The notes under the pieces are model-generated. The model saw nothing but the letters and a program-made list of their open reading frames with translations. It did not search any database and was not told the DNA's origin. From Rhodococcus opacus B4 (GTDB lineage: Bacteria > Actinomycetota > Actinomycetes > Mycobacteriales > Mycobacteriaceae), in contig NC_012522.1 in the NCBI RefSeq assembly GCF_000010805.1, forward strand, positions 5,332,001 to 5,396,000: a stretch of 64,000 bases of DNA, read 5' to 3'. Both the position numbers and the translations under genes were made by a program. Of this stretch, positions 43,511 to 51,574 are shown one piece after another (the first letter of the stretch is position 1; the number at the start of each line of letters is the position of its first letter).

Positions 43511-43589
43511 TTGCCACCACAAAGAACACAACCTTCTCTAAGTACGCAACAGTGACTGTGAGCGTCCCTCCCCCCGACACTGGCTGTTA

Positions 43590-43606
43590 TCGCGATCACA
43601 TCGCGA
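43590..43606. promoter_or_regulatory. Palindrome upstream of CitMHS gene
   Basis: TCGCGAT-CAC-ATCGCGA gives perfect 7-nt arms 25 nt before the transporter start, in the only sizeable gap of the operon (121 nt). It could be a secondary operator or a hairpin tuning transporter expression. Confidence 0.4.
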
Positions 43607-43631
43607 CGCAAAGCTCGGACGAGGAGTGGCA

Positions 43632-45050
43632 ATGCTGGTAGCGCTCGGCTTTCTGATGGTGGCCGTGTTCATGTTCTTGATCATGTCCAAACGGGCCACT
43701 CCCGTGGTCGGGCTGATCGCCGTCCCGGTCGCATTCGGCATCGCGGCCGGGGCAGGCCTCGGCATCGGCGACATGATCACCGACGGGATCAAATCGCTGG
43801 CCCCGACGGCCGCGCTGCTGTTCTTCGCGATCATCTTCTTCGGGATCATGATCGACGTCGGCCTGTTCGATCCGCTGGTGAAACTGATCCTCCGGCTCGT
43901 CCGCAACGACCCCATGCGGCTCGTCGTGGGCACCGCGGTGCTCGCGATGGTGGTGTCGCTGGACGGTGACGGATCCACGACGTTCATCATCGTCACGTCC
44001 GCGCTGCTGCCGCTGTACATGAAGCTGAAAGTCAGCCCGGTCGTTCTCACGGTGGTCGCAGGCCTGGCGAACGGCGCGATGAACATCGTCCCGTGGGGCG
44101 GGCCGACGGTCCGGGCCGCCTCGGCGCTCGGCATCTCGCCGTCGGACGTCTTCGTCCCGATGATCCCGTCGCTGGTGGTCGGACTCGTCGTCGTGCTGCT
44201 GTTCGCCGTGCAGCTCGGTTACAGCGAACGCCGCCGCATCGGCACACTCGAACTCACCGACGAGCGCCTCCTCGTCTCCGCCGGCGCGAGCCTTCGCCGG
44301 GCCGGGACCGGATCCGGCGGCAACGGTGACGCACCCCGCACGGGTGGCGGTTCCGGCGACGCCGGTTCGGACGACGGCGGTTCCGACGACGAGCGGGGCT
44401 TCGTCGACGGCCTCGACCCCGAGCGGCCCACGCTGCGACCGAAGCTGTTGTGGTTCAACATGCTCGTGACCGTGGCACTGCTCGTCGTGCTCGTGATGGA
44501 CGTGCTGCCGATTCCGGTGCTGTTCATGGTGGCCGCATCCATCGCGCTGACCGTGAACTTCCCGCGGGTCAAGGAACAGCAGGAAGCGATCACCCGGCAC
44601 TCGTCGAGCATCGTCTCCGTCGTCGCGATGGTGTTCGCCGCGGCCGTGCTCACCGGCGTGTTCCAGGGCACCGGAATGGTCGAGGCGATGGCGCAGTGGC
44701 TGCTCGAGGTCATCCCGTCCGCGCTCGGACCGCACTTGGCCGTCATCACCGGCATTCTGAGCCTGCCGTTCACGTTCTTCATGAGCAACGACGCCTTCTA
44801 CTTCGGCGTCATGCCGGTGCTCGCCGAGACGGCGTCCACGTACGGCATCGAGCCGGTCGAGATGGCCCGCGCGTCCATCACCGGCCAGACGTTCCACATG
44901 CAGAGCCCCCTCGTCCCGGCCATCCTGCTGCTCGTCACCCTCGCGGGTGTCCCGCTGGCGGACCACCACAAGAAGGTGCTGTGGCGCGCGGCGCTGGTGT
45001 CGCTGTCGATGCTGGTGGTCGGCGTGGTCCTGGGGCAGATCCCCTGGTGA
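43632..45050 (+). CDS. CitMHS-family transporter
   Basis: 472 residues from ATG 43632 with AGGAG six nt upstream. About twelve helices surround a charged Gly/Asp-rich cytoplasmic loop (about 225-265). CitMHS features include FFAIIFFGIMIDVGLFDPLV, the VSLDGDGSTTFII motif of the binding region and PFTFFMSNDAFYFGVMPVL. Characterised members import divalent-metal-citrate complexes with protons. Its position behind a TPP riboswitch suggests that the physiological cargo may be a thiamine-related anion or its metal complex, which would be new for the family. Confidence 0.92.
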   Translation: MLVALGFLMVAVFMFLIMSKRATPVVGLIAVPVAFGIAAGAGLGIGDMITDGIKSLAPTAALLFFAIIFFGIMIDVGLFDPLVKLILRLVRNDPMRLVVGTAVLAMVVSLDGDGSTTFIIVTSALLPLYMKLKVSPVVLTVVAGLANGAMNIVPWGGPTVRAASALGISPSDVFVPMIPSLVVGLVVVLLFAVQLGYSERRRIGTLELTDERLLVSAGASLRRAGTGSGGNGDAPRTGGGSGDAGSDDGGSDDERGFVDGLDPERPTLRPKLLWFNMLVTVALLVVLVMDVLPIPVLFMVAASIALTVNFPRVKEQQEAITRHSSSIVSVVAMVFAAAVLTGVFQGTGMVEAMAQWLLEVIPSALGPHLAVITGILSLPFTFFMSNDAFYFGVMPVLAETASTYGIEPVEMARASITGQTFHMQSPLVPAILLLVTLAGVPLADHHKKVLWRAALVSLSMLVVGVVLGQIPW

Positions 45051-45051
45051 C

Positions 45052-45237
45052 CTAGTCGGCGGAGTCGGAATCGGAGTCGGTGGCGGGCCCCTCGGGGGTT
45101 GCGCCACCTTCGCCGCTCCAGTCGGCGCCGGAACCCTTGTCGTCCTCGGCGGGATCGGACATCACGTCCTTGTCCGCGCCGGGGGCGCCGCTGTCGGTGG
45201 GCGTGGTCTTCGGTCCGGAATCGTCCTTCGGTGTCAT
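45052..45237 (-). CDS. Small acidic disordered protein
   Basis: A 61-residue frame, MTPKDDSGPKTTPTDSGAPG and onward, very rich in Asp, Ser, Gly and Pro and lacking hydrophobic segments. It converges with the CitMHS gene, one base apart. GGGAG directly touches the ATG, which is too close for a good ribosome-binding site, so it may be spurious or weakly translated. Confidence 0.45.
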   Translation of the reverse strand: MTPKDDSGPKTTPTDSGAPGADKDVMSDPAEDDKGSGADWSGEGGATPEGPATDSDSDSAD

Positions 45238-45353
45238 CTCCCGCGAGTACCCGGAATGTGGGGCATTCCAATCCGAAACCCGGTCAGGGATTGGCAGGTG
45301 AACGATACTTCGACGTAGTGTTCCCCGGGTTATCGACGATGAGGAGTGGAACT

Positions 45354-45695
45354 GTGGCGCGCAAAGTTGTTGTCGAACGCATCGACGACATCGACGGAAC
45401 TCCGATCAAGAGCGGTAAGGGGGAGACCATTCCGTTCTCGGTCGACGGCGTCGACTACGAGATCGATCTGAAGCTCAAGAACGCCAGGGAATTCCACAAG
45501 ACTCTCGATTTCTACATCGAGCATGCAACTCGGGTCGGGGGACGGAAGCGCCGGTCGACCACTGCGGTGGATCCGTCGCAGGGGCGCGGGCAGGCAAAGG
45601 AAATCCGCGAATGGGCGACGGCGCAGGGCTACGAGTTGTCTGCGCGTGGACGTATTCCCGCGCAGATCGAGGAAGCGTACAACGCGGCGCACTGA
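45354..45695 (+). CDS. lsr2: Nucleoid-associated protein Lsr2
   Basis: 113 residues from GTG 45354 (MARKVVVERIDDIDGTPI when read as start), with GAGGAG upstream. The N-terminal dimerisation domain spans residues 1-60 and the C-terminal DNA-binding domain holds the AT-hook-like RGR in SARGRIPAQIEEAY. Lsr2 is the actinobacterial H-NS analogue that bridges DNA and silences AT-rich and horizontally acquired genes. Length and sequence are nearly canonical. Confidence 0.97.
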   Translation: MARKVVVERIDDIDGTPIKSGKGETIPFSVDGVDYEIDLKLKNAREFHKTLDFYIEHATRVGGRKRRSTTAVDPSQGRGQAKEIREWATAQGYELSARGRIPAQIEEAYNAAH

Positions 45696-45713
45696 GACCG
45701 CTTCGGCGCGCGG

Positions 45714-46118
45714 TCAGTATCGTCGCGCTGCGTGAAACGACATGGAGTTCAAGGCCACTCGCGTGACCGGCCGGCCGGGGGCGGGGGCGTGGACGACGGT
45801 GTCGTTGCCCGCATAGATCCCGGCGTGGCCGCCCCCGTAGAAGAGGACGACGTCACCGGGCTGCAGGTCGTCCCGGTCGACGGCGGTTCCGTGCAGGAGT
45901 TGCTCGTGGGTGGTGCGCGGAACCGATACGCCCGCCTGTTTGTACGCCCACTGGACGAGGCCGGAGCTGTCGAAGGCGCGGTGGTCGCCGGCGCCGCGCG
46001 TGCAGGCGATGCCTATTCTGCTGGCGGCGGCGCGCAGGGCGTGGCGTCCCGGCCGGACCGGGTCGGCGCGAAACGTCTGAACCAAGTGAAGACCGTGGTT
46101 TCCGGTGTGGGGGTTCAT
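45714..46118 (-). CDS. NlpC/P60-family protein with catalytic Cys replaced by Ser
   Basis: 134 residues from ATG 46118 (MNPHTGNHGLHLVQTFRADP). The NlpC/P60 core is clear (HRAFDSSGLVQWAYKQAG, QPGDVVLFYGGGHAGIYAGN), but the nucleophile expected in DCSG is Ser51 (codon AGC, one base from TGC) while His98 is kept. No signal peptide or membrane segment is visible from any start in this frame. It is thus either a non-catalytic binding domain, a Ser-based variant, or a decaying gene. It converges with lsr2. Confidence 0.75.
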   Translation of the reverse strand: MNPHTGNHGLHLVQTFRADPVRPGRHALRAAASRIGIACTRGAGDHRAFDSSGLVQWAYKQAGVSVPRTTHEQLLHGTAVDRDDLQPGDVVLFYGGGHAGIYAGNDTVVHAPAPGRPVTRVALNSMSFHAARRY

Positions 46119-46290
46119 GCCGTCGGTACTCCAGTGCGTTCGGTGTGGTGTCGCGTCTGCGAGGGCGCGCTCTGAATTACAGGGTGGTCTAGGCACGGGC
46201 CGGGCGCACCGGCCGAATTACCTGGATATGTGCCTGTCTTCCCTGCGTCTGCGCCGGCCGCCAGAAGACCATTCGATCTGGTCGGTTTGG

Positions 46291-46333
46291 TACTCGCGAG
46301 TAGTACCTGTCCCCTAATAGCGTAGGACAGGTA
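46291..46333. promoter_or_regulatory. Adjacent palindromes in the NlpC/small-protein divergent region
   Basis: TACTCGCGAGTA (46291-46302) is a perfect 12-bp palindrome. TACCTGTCC (46304-46312) and its complement (46325-46333) flank a 12-nt spacer directly after it. They lie 63 bp before the small membrane-protein start and about 170 bp from the NlpC-like start. Confidence 0.5.
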
Positions 46334-46395
46334 ATGATTCTGCAAAGAGGAGTGGTCCGCTGCGTCCTGTGGGCTGGGATGAAGGAAGGCGGACG

Positions 46396-46617
46396 ATGAG
46401 GATCCGAGAGACGGCGAACTGTGCATTCGGAGTCGCCCGCCTGGCGTTCGACGCAGCAGCCGCCCTTCTGTCCGTTGCCGTGGCCGTACCGGTCGCCTTC
46501 GTCGCGGGCGAGGCGAGAACGATGGCACACACGGCACGAGGCGACATCACGCCGGACCCCACGTCGTCCGACCAGGAGCACGTGCACGACCTGGGGACAG
46601 TCGTCGAGCTGAGCTAG
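46396..46617 (+). CDS. Small single-pass membrane protein
   Basis: A 73-residue frame from ATG 46396 (MRIRETANCAFGVARLAFDA) with GGAAGGCGG upstream. Residues 20-46 are a likely transmembrane helix (AALLSVAVAVPVAFVAG) and the C-terminus is polar and acidic. No family is recognised. It converges with the FHA-ABC transporter gene, 9 nt apart. Confidence 0.55.
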   Translation: MRIRETANCAFGVARLAFDAAAALLSVAVAVPVAFVAGEARTMAHTARGDITPDPTSSDQEHVHDLGTVVELS

Positions 46618-46626
46618 CGTCCGAAG

Positions 46627-48948
46627 TCAGCCCCGGCGGGAACGGCGCAGTCGGAGCCGGGCGTAGGTGGCGACCGCGAGCACGCAGCTGATGAGCACCA
46701 GCATGCCGATGCTGAGCAGCCACCACGACGCGGCGTGCTGCCACAGCGTGTCGGGCTCGGTGCCGGTGGCGTTGGTGCGCAGGTCGACCGTCGAGGCGGC
46801 GGCCGCGAACCCCCAGCGGGACGGGAAGAGCCACGACACCTGTTCGAGCACGGCGCGTCCGGTGATGGTGATCAATCCTCCGCACATCACCAGCTGCACC
46901 ATGATCGTGACCACCAGCATCGGCATCACCTGCTCGTTGGAGCGCGCCACCGAAGACAGCGCCAGACCGACGAGGACGCAGGAACAGGTGGTGACGGCGA
47001 TGTCCACGATCAGTTCGACGGAGCCGGAGGGAATCAGGCTGCCCCGGCCCGGAAAACCCTTGCCTGCGAACACGATCAGCACCATGATCACCGACTGCAC
47101 GATCGCGGCGGCGCAGAACACGACGATCTTCGCCGTCAGGTAGGCGGACGGGAGCAGCCCGGCGGCGCGTTCGCGGTGATAGATCATGCGCTCGCCGACC
47201 AGGTCGCGGATGGTCAGGGAGCACCCCATGAAGGCGGCGCCGAGGATCAGCACGACCAGAATCTGGGTGAGCTCGCCGGATTCGTCGAGGCCGGACGGGC
47301 CGAACCCGGTGTCGCCCGGCACGAGCACGGCCAGGCCGCCGAGCACGAACGGCAGCAGGGACAGGAAGATCAGGTACCCGCGGTCCGCGCGGATCAGCCG
47401 CGCCTGGCGGCGGACGACGGTGCTCAGCTGCTTGCGCCGCGACGTGTGCGCGGGACTGCCGAGAGGTCCGGGCGGGCTCGGTGGTGGCACCTCCACGGCG
47501 GGGCGGGTGGCGCGGTACTCGGCGAACACCCCGTCGGGGTCGGCCGCGACCCGGGCGAAGATGTCGGCCCAATCGGTGCTGCCCAGCGCGGCCCCGACCC
47601 GGTCCGGCGGGCCCACATAGGCGGTCTTGCCACCCGGTGCGAGGAGCAGCACCTGATCGCACATCTCGAGGTACGACAGCGAATGGGTGACGATGACGAC
47701 GACGCGGCCCGAGTCGGCGAGCCGGCGCAACGTCGCCATGATCTGCCGGTCGAGCGCGGGGTCGAGGCCCGAAGTCGGTTCGTCGAGGATCAGCAGGGAC
47801 GGACCGGTGAGCAACTCCATGGCGACGGACGCGCGTTTGCGCTGCCCGCCGGACAGTCGGTCGACCCTGGTGTCGGCGTGCTCGGACAGCTGCAGTTCGT
47901 CGAGGACCGTCGCGATCACCTCCTCCCGGTCGGCGCGGCTGGTGTCCGGCGGCAGCCGCAGCTCCGCCGCGTAGCCGAGTGCCTGCCGGATGGTCAACTG
48001 GCGGTGCACGACGTCGTCCTGGGGGACCATCCCGATGCGGGAGCGCAGCACCTGGTATTCGGCGTGCACGCTGCGTCCCTCGAACTCGACCACGCCCTCC
48101 GTCGGGCGCTCCGAACCGGAGATGATGGTGGCCACCGTGGTCTTACCCGCGCCGGAGGGGCCGATCACGGCGGTGAGGCTGCCCGGCTGGGCAGTGAAGG
48201 TGACGTCCTCGAGCAGGCGCCGCCCGCCTTCGATGGTGAGTCCGACGCCGTCCACGCGCAGGCCGCCCGCGGTCGGAGCCACTACCCGGCGGGGAACGAG
48301 CCGGCCTTCCCGCACGCCGAAATCGGTATTGCCGATGGTGACGACGTCGCCGTCGGTCAGCTGCGCGCGCGACACCCGCGCGCCGCCGACGAACGTTCCG
48401 TTGACGCTCCCCAGGTCGTCGATCTCGAGGCCGGACGGCACGCGGTGGACGATCGCGTGGTGGCGTGAGGCCAGCACGTCCCGCACGACGAGGTCGTTGT
48501 CGGGCGACCGTCCCACCGTGAGGGATCCCGCCGGAGTCGCCTCGTGCCGCGGCTCGGCCGGGGCGCCGGCCGTCCCGACACTGACCGTCGACTCGTCCCA
48601 TCGCGCGCCCACGTCCTGTCGCGTCGCGTCCGGGTCCTCGACCGAGATCCGCACGACCGGGCCCTCGGTCGCGTCCCCCAGCCGGACGCGGACGGGGCTC
48701 GTGACGGGGACCTTCTCGCGGCGCTCACCGTCGACGTAGAGCCCGTTCTTGCTGCCGGAGTCGACGAGCTGCCAGCCGTCGTCCCAGGTGAGCCGTGCAT
48801 GTTCGCGCGAGACCACGGGGTCGACGATCGTGACCTCCAACTGCGGGTCCCGGCCGATGCGTACGGCTCTGCCCGCACTGTGGCTCGTGCGGCCGTGGTC
48901 GGTCTCGACCACGACTCGCGGGTGCGCTGTGTTCCCCCGGTCGTCCAT
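46627..48948 (-). CDS. ABC exporter with two FHA domains (Rv1747-like)
   Basis: 773 residues from ATG 48948 (MDDRGNTAHPRVVVE), with GGAGG 8 nt upstream. FHA-1 (RIGRDPQLEVTIVDPVVSREH, NGLY) spans about 5-100 and FHA-2 (VGRSPDNDLVVRDVLASRHH, NGTFVGG) about 130-215. The ATPase follows (Walker A GPSGAGKTT, signature LSGGQRKRASVAMEL, Walker B LLILDEPTSGLD), then an ABC2-type membrane domain of six helices (about 520-773). In M. tuberculosis, Rv1747 has this layout, is phosphorylated by PknF and binds the phosphothreonines via its FHA domains. It probably exports a cell-wall glycolipid or saccharide. Confidence 0.93.
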   Translation of the reverse strand: MDDRGNTAHPRVVVETDHGRTSHSAGRAVRIGRDPQLEVTIVDPVVSREHARLTWDDGWQLVDSGSKNGLYVDGERREKVPVTSPVRVRLGDATEGPVVRISVEDPDATRQDVGARWDESTVSVGTAGAPAEPRHEATPAGSLTVGRSPDNDLVVRDVLASRHHAIVHRVPSGLEIDDLGSVNGTFVGGARVSRAQLTDGDVVTIGNTDFGVREGRLVPRRVVAPTAGGLRVDGVGLTIEGGRRLLEDVTFTAQPGSLTAVIGPSGAGKTTVATIISGSERPTEGVVEFEGRSVHAEYQVLRSRIGMVPQDDVVHRQLTIRQALGYAAELRLPPDTSRADREEVIATVLDELQLSEHADTRVDRLSGGQRKRASVAMELLTGPSLLILDEPTSGLDPALDRQIMATLRRLADSGRVVVIVTHSLSYLEMCDQVLLLAPGGKTAYVGPPDRVGAALGSTDWADIFARVAADPDGVFAEYRATRPAVEVPPPSPPGPLGSPAHTSRRKQLSTVVRRQARLIRADRGYLIFLSLLPFVLGGLAVLVPGDTGFGPSGLDESGELTQILVVLILGAAFMGCSLTIRDLVGERMIYHRERAAGLLPSAYLTAKIVVFCAAAIVQSVIMVLIVFAGKGFPGRGSLIPSGSVELIVDIAVTTCSCVLVGLALSSVARSNEQVMPMLVVTIMVQLVMCGGLITITGRAVLEQVSWLFPSRWGFAAAASTVDLRTNATGTEPDTLWQHAASWWLLSIGMLVLISCVLAVATYARLRLRRSRRG

Positions 48949-49079
48949 CGCCACGGCCTCCGGTCAGCGTCATCGGGCGTAGAGCGTCGACTCCTCCATG
49001 GTCGCACGCACTCCCCGGGCCGCGTGGGCAGAACCGGTACTCCGAACCCCGGGGCCGCACGTGAGGAACACTGGGCCGG

Positions 49080-49844
49080 GTGAGTACGTCCCTGGCGAAT
49101 CCCGGTGTCGGACTGGCCGTGCTGTGCACCGTGATGGTTCTGTGCGCGGTCGGGGTCTACCGCTTCACCCGTCTCGGTAACCCACTGATCGTGCCCGCCG
49201 CGGCGATCCGGGGCGCCGCCCAGCTCGCCGCGGTGTCCCTGATCCTGGCCGCCGCTCTCGCGCAGCTGTGGTCCTCGATCCTCGTGCTGGTCGTCATGTT
49301 CGCGGCGGCGGTGGGAACGTCCGCCCGGCGCGCGAAGGCCGGGAGGTCCGCGGTGTGGCTGGCGCTGTCGCTCGCGGCGGGAGTGGGCATCGTTCTGCCG
49401 TTGATGCTGGTGAGCGGCGTGGTCCCGCTCGAAGGTGTGGCTCTCGTTCCGGTCGGCGGGATCGTGCTCGGTGGCGCGATGACGGCCACCTCGCTCGCGT
49501 CGCGTCGCGGGCTCGACGCCGTCGAACAGCGGTGGGGCGAGGTGGAGGCGGCACTCAGTCTCGGACTCAGCGCCCGCGACGCCCGCTTGGAGGTGGTCCG
49601 GTCCGCCGCCGCAGATGCACTGCTTCCGGGGCTCGACCAGACCCGGACCGTCGGGCTCGTCACCCTGCCCGGGGCGTTCGTCGGGGTGCTGCTCGCGAGC
49701 GGTTCCGCCGTTCAGGCCGGCGCCGTCCAGATCCTCGTGCTCGTGGGTCTGCTGCTCGCGCAGACCTGCTCGGTGGCCGTGACGATCGAACTGGTCGCCA
49801 GGGAGGCCGTCCGCCGGCCGCGAGAGCATGCGATGTCCACCTGA
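49080..49844 (+). CDS. UPF0014 / FetB-type ABC permease
   Basis: A 254-residue membrane protein with about seven helices. It carries the FetB hallmarks RFTRLGNPLIVPAAAIRGAAQL near the start and GLVTLPGAFVGVLLASGSAV near the end. In E. coli, FetAB exports iron and protects from oxidative stress. The FetA ATPase partner is not adjacent in this window. It starts at GTG 49080, divergent from the FHA-ABC gene. Confidence 0.85.
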   Translation: MSTSLANPGVGLAVLCTVMVLCAVGVYRFTRLGNPLIVPAAAIRGAAQLAAVSLILAAALAQLWSSILVLVVMFAAAVGTSARRAKAGRSAVWLALSLAAGVGIVLPLMLVSGVVPLEGVALVPVGGIVLGGAMTATSLASRRGLDAVEQRWGEVEAALSLGLSARDARLEVVRSAAADALLPGLDQTRTVGLVTLPGAFVGVLLASGSAVQAGAVQILVLVGLLLAQTCSVAVTIELVAREAVRRPREHAMST

Positions 49845-49957
49845 AAGCCGCGGATGGCCGATCCGGCTGTGGCCCCGTCTGGCCCGAACCCCGGTCGAAC
49901 CCGTGGTCGGTCCCGCATACTGGGCGGTGGTCGGTCCCTGCTGACGAGGCGGTGTCT

Positions 49958-51574
49958 GTGGTGCATCCCGAGGTATTGGTGGTCGGAGCGGGTCCCGTCG
50001 GTCTGACGGCGGCGATCGAACTGCGCAGGCGAGGCGTCGCCTGCCGCATCATCGATCCGCTGCTCGAGCCCCCGCAGTATGCGAAGGCGGTGGGAATCCA
50101 GCCGCGCACTCTCGAGGTGTTCGAGAGCATGGGTGTGCTGCGGAACATCCTGGACGCGTCGATCGAGATGCGCGGGCAGATCGTGTACGTCAACGGCGAC
50201 GAGGTGGCCCGGCTGGAATTGTCGCTCCCGGCGGACATCCCGTTCGAATTTCTCGGGCTGCCCCAGTACGAGACCGAACGCATCCTCACCGAGTACCTGG
50301 CCACGTTCGGCACCACGGTCGAACGCGGAACCCGGCTGACGGCGTTCGAACAGGACGACGACGGCGTCGTCGCGACGGTCACCGGAGCGGACGGCGACGA
50401 AACCGTCCGAACGCAATACCTTTTCGGCTGCGACGGCGCCCACAGCGTGGTCCGCAAGGGCCTCGGTCTCACCTTCGAGGGTGGCGCGTTCGTCGAGCAG
50501 TACATGCTCGGCGATGTCGAGGTCGACTGGGCGATGCCGCATGGCTACGGAATCCGGTCGATGCATCAGACGGACGGCGAGACCGACGACCTGCTCGTGT
50601 GCATTCCGCTGCCCGGACGCCACCGCTACCGGATGTCGATGCTGGTGCCCGACGACCTCGCCGGCACCGGAACTCCGGCGGCCGACAAGATCGCGCACGG
50701 TTTCGAGGCGGGACCGAAACCGGAGCTCGGCCACATTCAGGCCGTGCTCGACCGTCTCTCGCCCCAGCCGACGCGGGCCTCGAATCTCCGATGGTCGTCC
50801 GTCTTCCGGATCAGCCACCGCATCGTCGACTCGTACGGGCGCGGACGGGTGTTCGTCGCGGGCGACGCCGCACACATCCATCCGCCGACCGGCGCGCAGG
50901 GCATGAACACCGGCATCCAGGACGCTCACAATCTGGCGTGGAAGGTCGCGCTGGCGGTGTCCGGCGCCGCAGCCTCCGATCTGCTGGACAGCTACGACGC
51001 CGAGCGGCGGCCCGTCGGGGAGGAGGTGGTGGGACGCACCGTGCGCAGCGCCCGGGAGGGGATCGGGGCGGGGTCTTCGGATCCCGATTACGTGATCCGC
51101 CGCGAGGCACAACTTCTCATCAGCTACGCCGACAGTCCGATCGTCGGCCGACCGGCGCCCGATGCGGCCCTCGCGCCCGGCAGCCGGGCACCGGACGCCC
51201 GCGGGCTGACCCGCAGCACGGTCGCGTTCCCCCTCCGGCTGTTCACACTGCTCGCGGGACCGAACCACACGCTGCTGCTGTACGCCGACGAGTCGGTCGA
51301 CGCGCGCGGGCTGGAACTGCTCGAGGCCGCCGCGACGTCGGTGGACGCGGCGACCGGCGGACTCGTCGACACGTACCTCGTCGCCTCGCCGGGCGCCGAG
51401 GTCGGGGAGACGGTGCTGCCGCTGATCCGGGACCGCGACGGCGGGTTCGCGCGCGCCTACGGTGCCGAGGGTTCCGCTGCGTTCGTCGTCCGGCCGGACG
51501 GCTATCTGGGGTTCCGGCAGAGTCCGGTCGCCGTCGACGGCCTCACGGAGTACCTGAAGCCGACTTTCCGCTGA
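49958..51574 (+). CDS. FAD-dependent aromatic hydroxylase (TfdB/PheA type)
   Basis: 538 residues from GTG 49958 (VVHPEVLVVGAGPVGLTAAI). The Rossmann GxGxxG, the middle CDGAHSVVRKGLGLTFEGG (DG motif) and the GRVFVAGDAAHIHPPTGAQGM motif for FAD ribose are intact. A thioredoxin-like C-terminal domain (about 400-538) ends the protein, as in phenol and polyketide hydroxylases. It hydroxylates an aromatic ring using NAD(P)H and oxygen; the substrate is unknown. Its last 32 bases overlap the convergent permease gene. Confidence 0.9.
   Translation: MVHPEVLVVGAGPVGLTAAIELRRRGVACRIIDPLLEPPQYAKAVGIQPRTLEVFESMGVLRNILDASIEMRGQIVYVNGDEVARLELSLPADIPFEFLGLPQYETERILTEYLATFGTTVERGTRLTAFEQDDDGVVATVTGADGDETVRTQYLFGCDGAHSVVRKGLGLTFEGGAFVEQYMLGDVEVDWAMPHGYGIRSMHQTDGETDDLLVCIPLPGRHRYRMSMLVPDDLAGTGTPAADKIAHGFEAGPKPELGHIQAVLDRLSPQPTRASNLRWSSVFRISHRIVDSYGRGRVFVAGDAAHIHPPTGAQGMNTGIQDAHNLAWKVALAVSGAAASDLLDSYDAERRPVGEEVVGRTVRSAREGIGAGSSDPDYVIRREAQLLISYADSPIVGRPAPDAALAPGSRAPDARGLTRSTVAFPLRLFTLLAGPNHTLLLYADESVDARGLELLEAAATSVDAATGGLVDTYLVASPGAEVGETVLPLIRDRDGGFARAYGAEGSAAFVVRPDGYLGFRQSPVAVDGLTEYLKPTFR

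Noticed and set aside
46735-48468. A 577-codon plus-strand frame opposite the FHA-ABC gene
   Set aside because: Compositionally biased shadow; the minus strand carries intact FHA, Walker and signature motifs.
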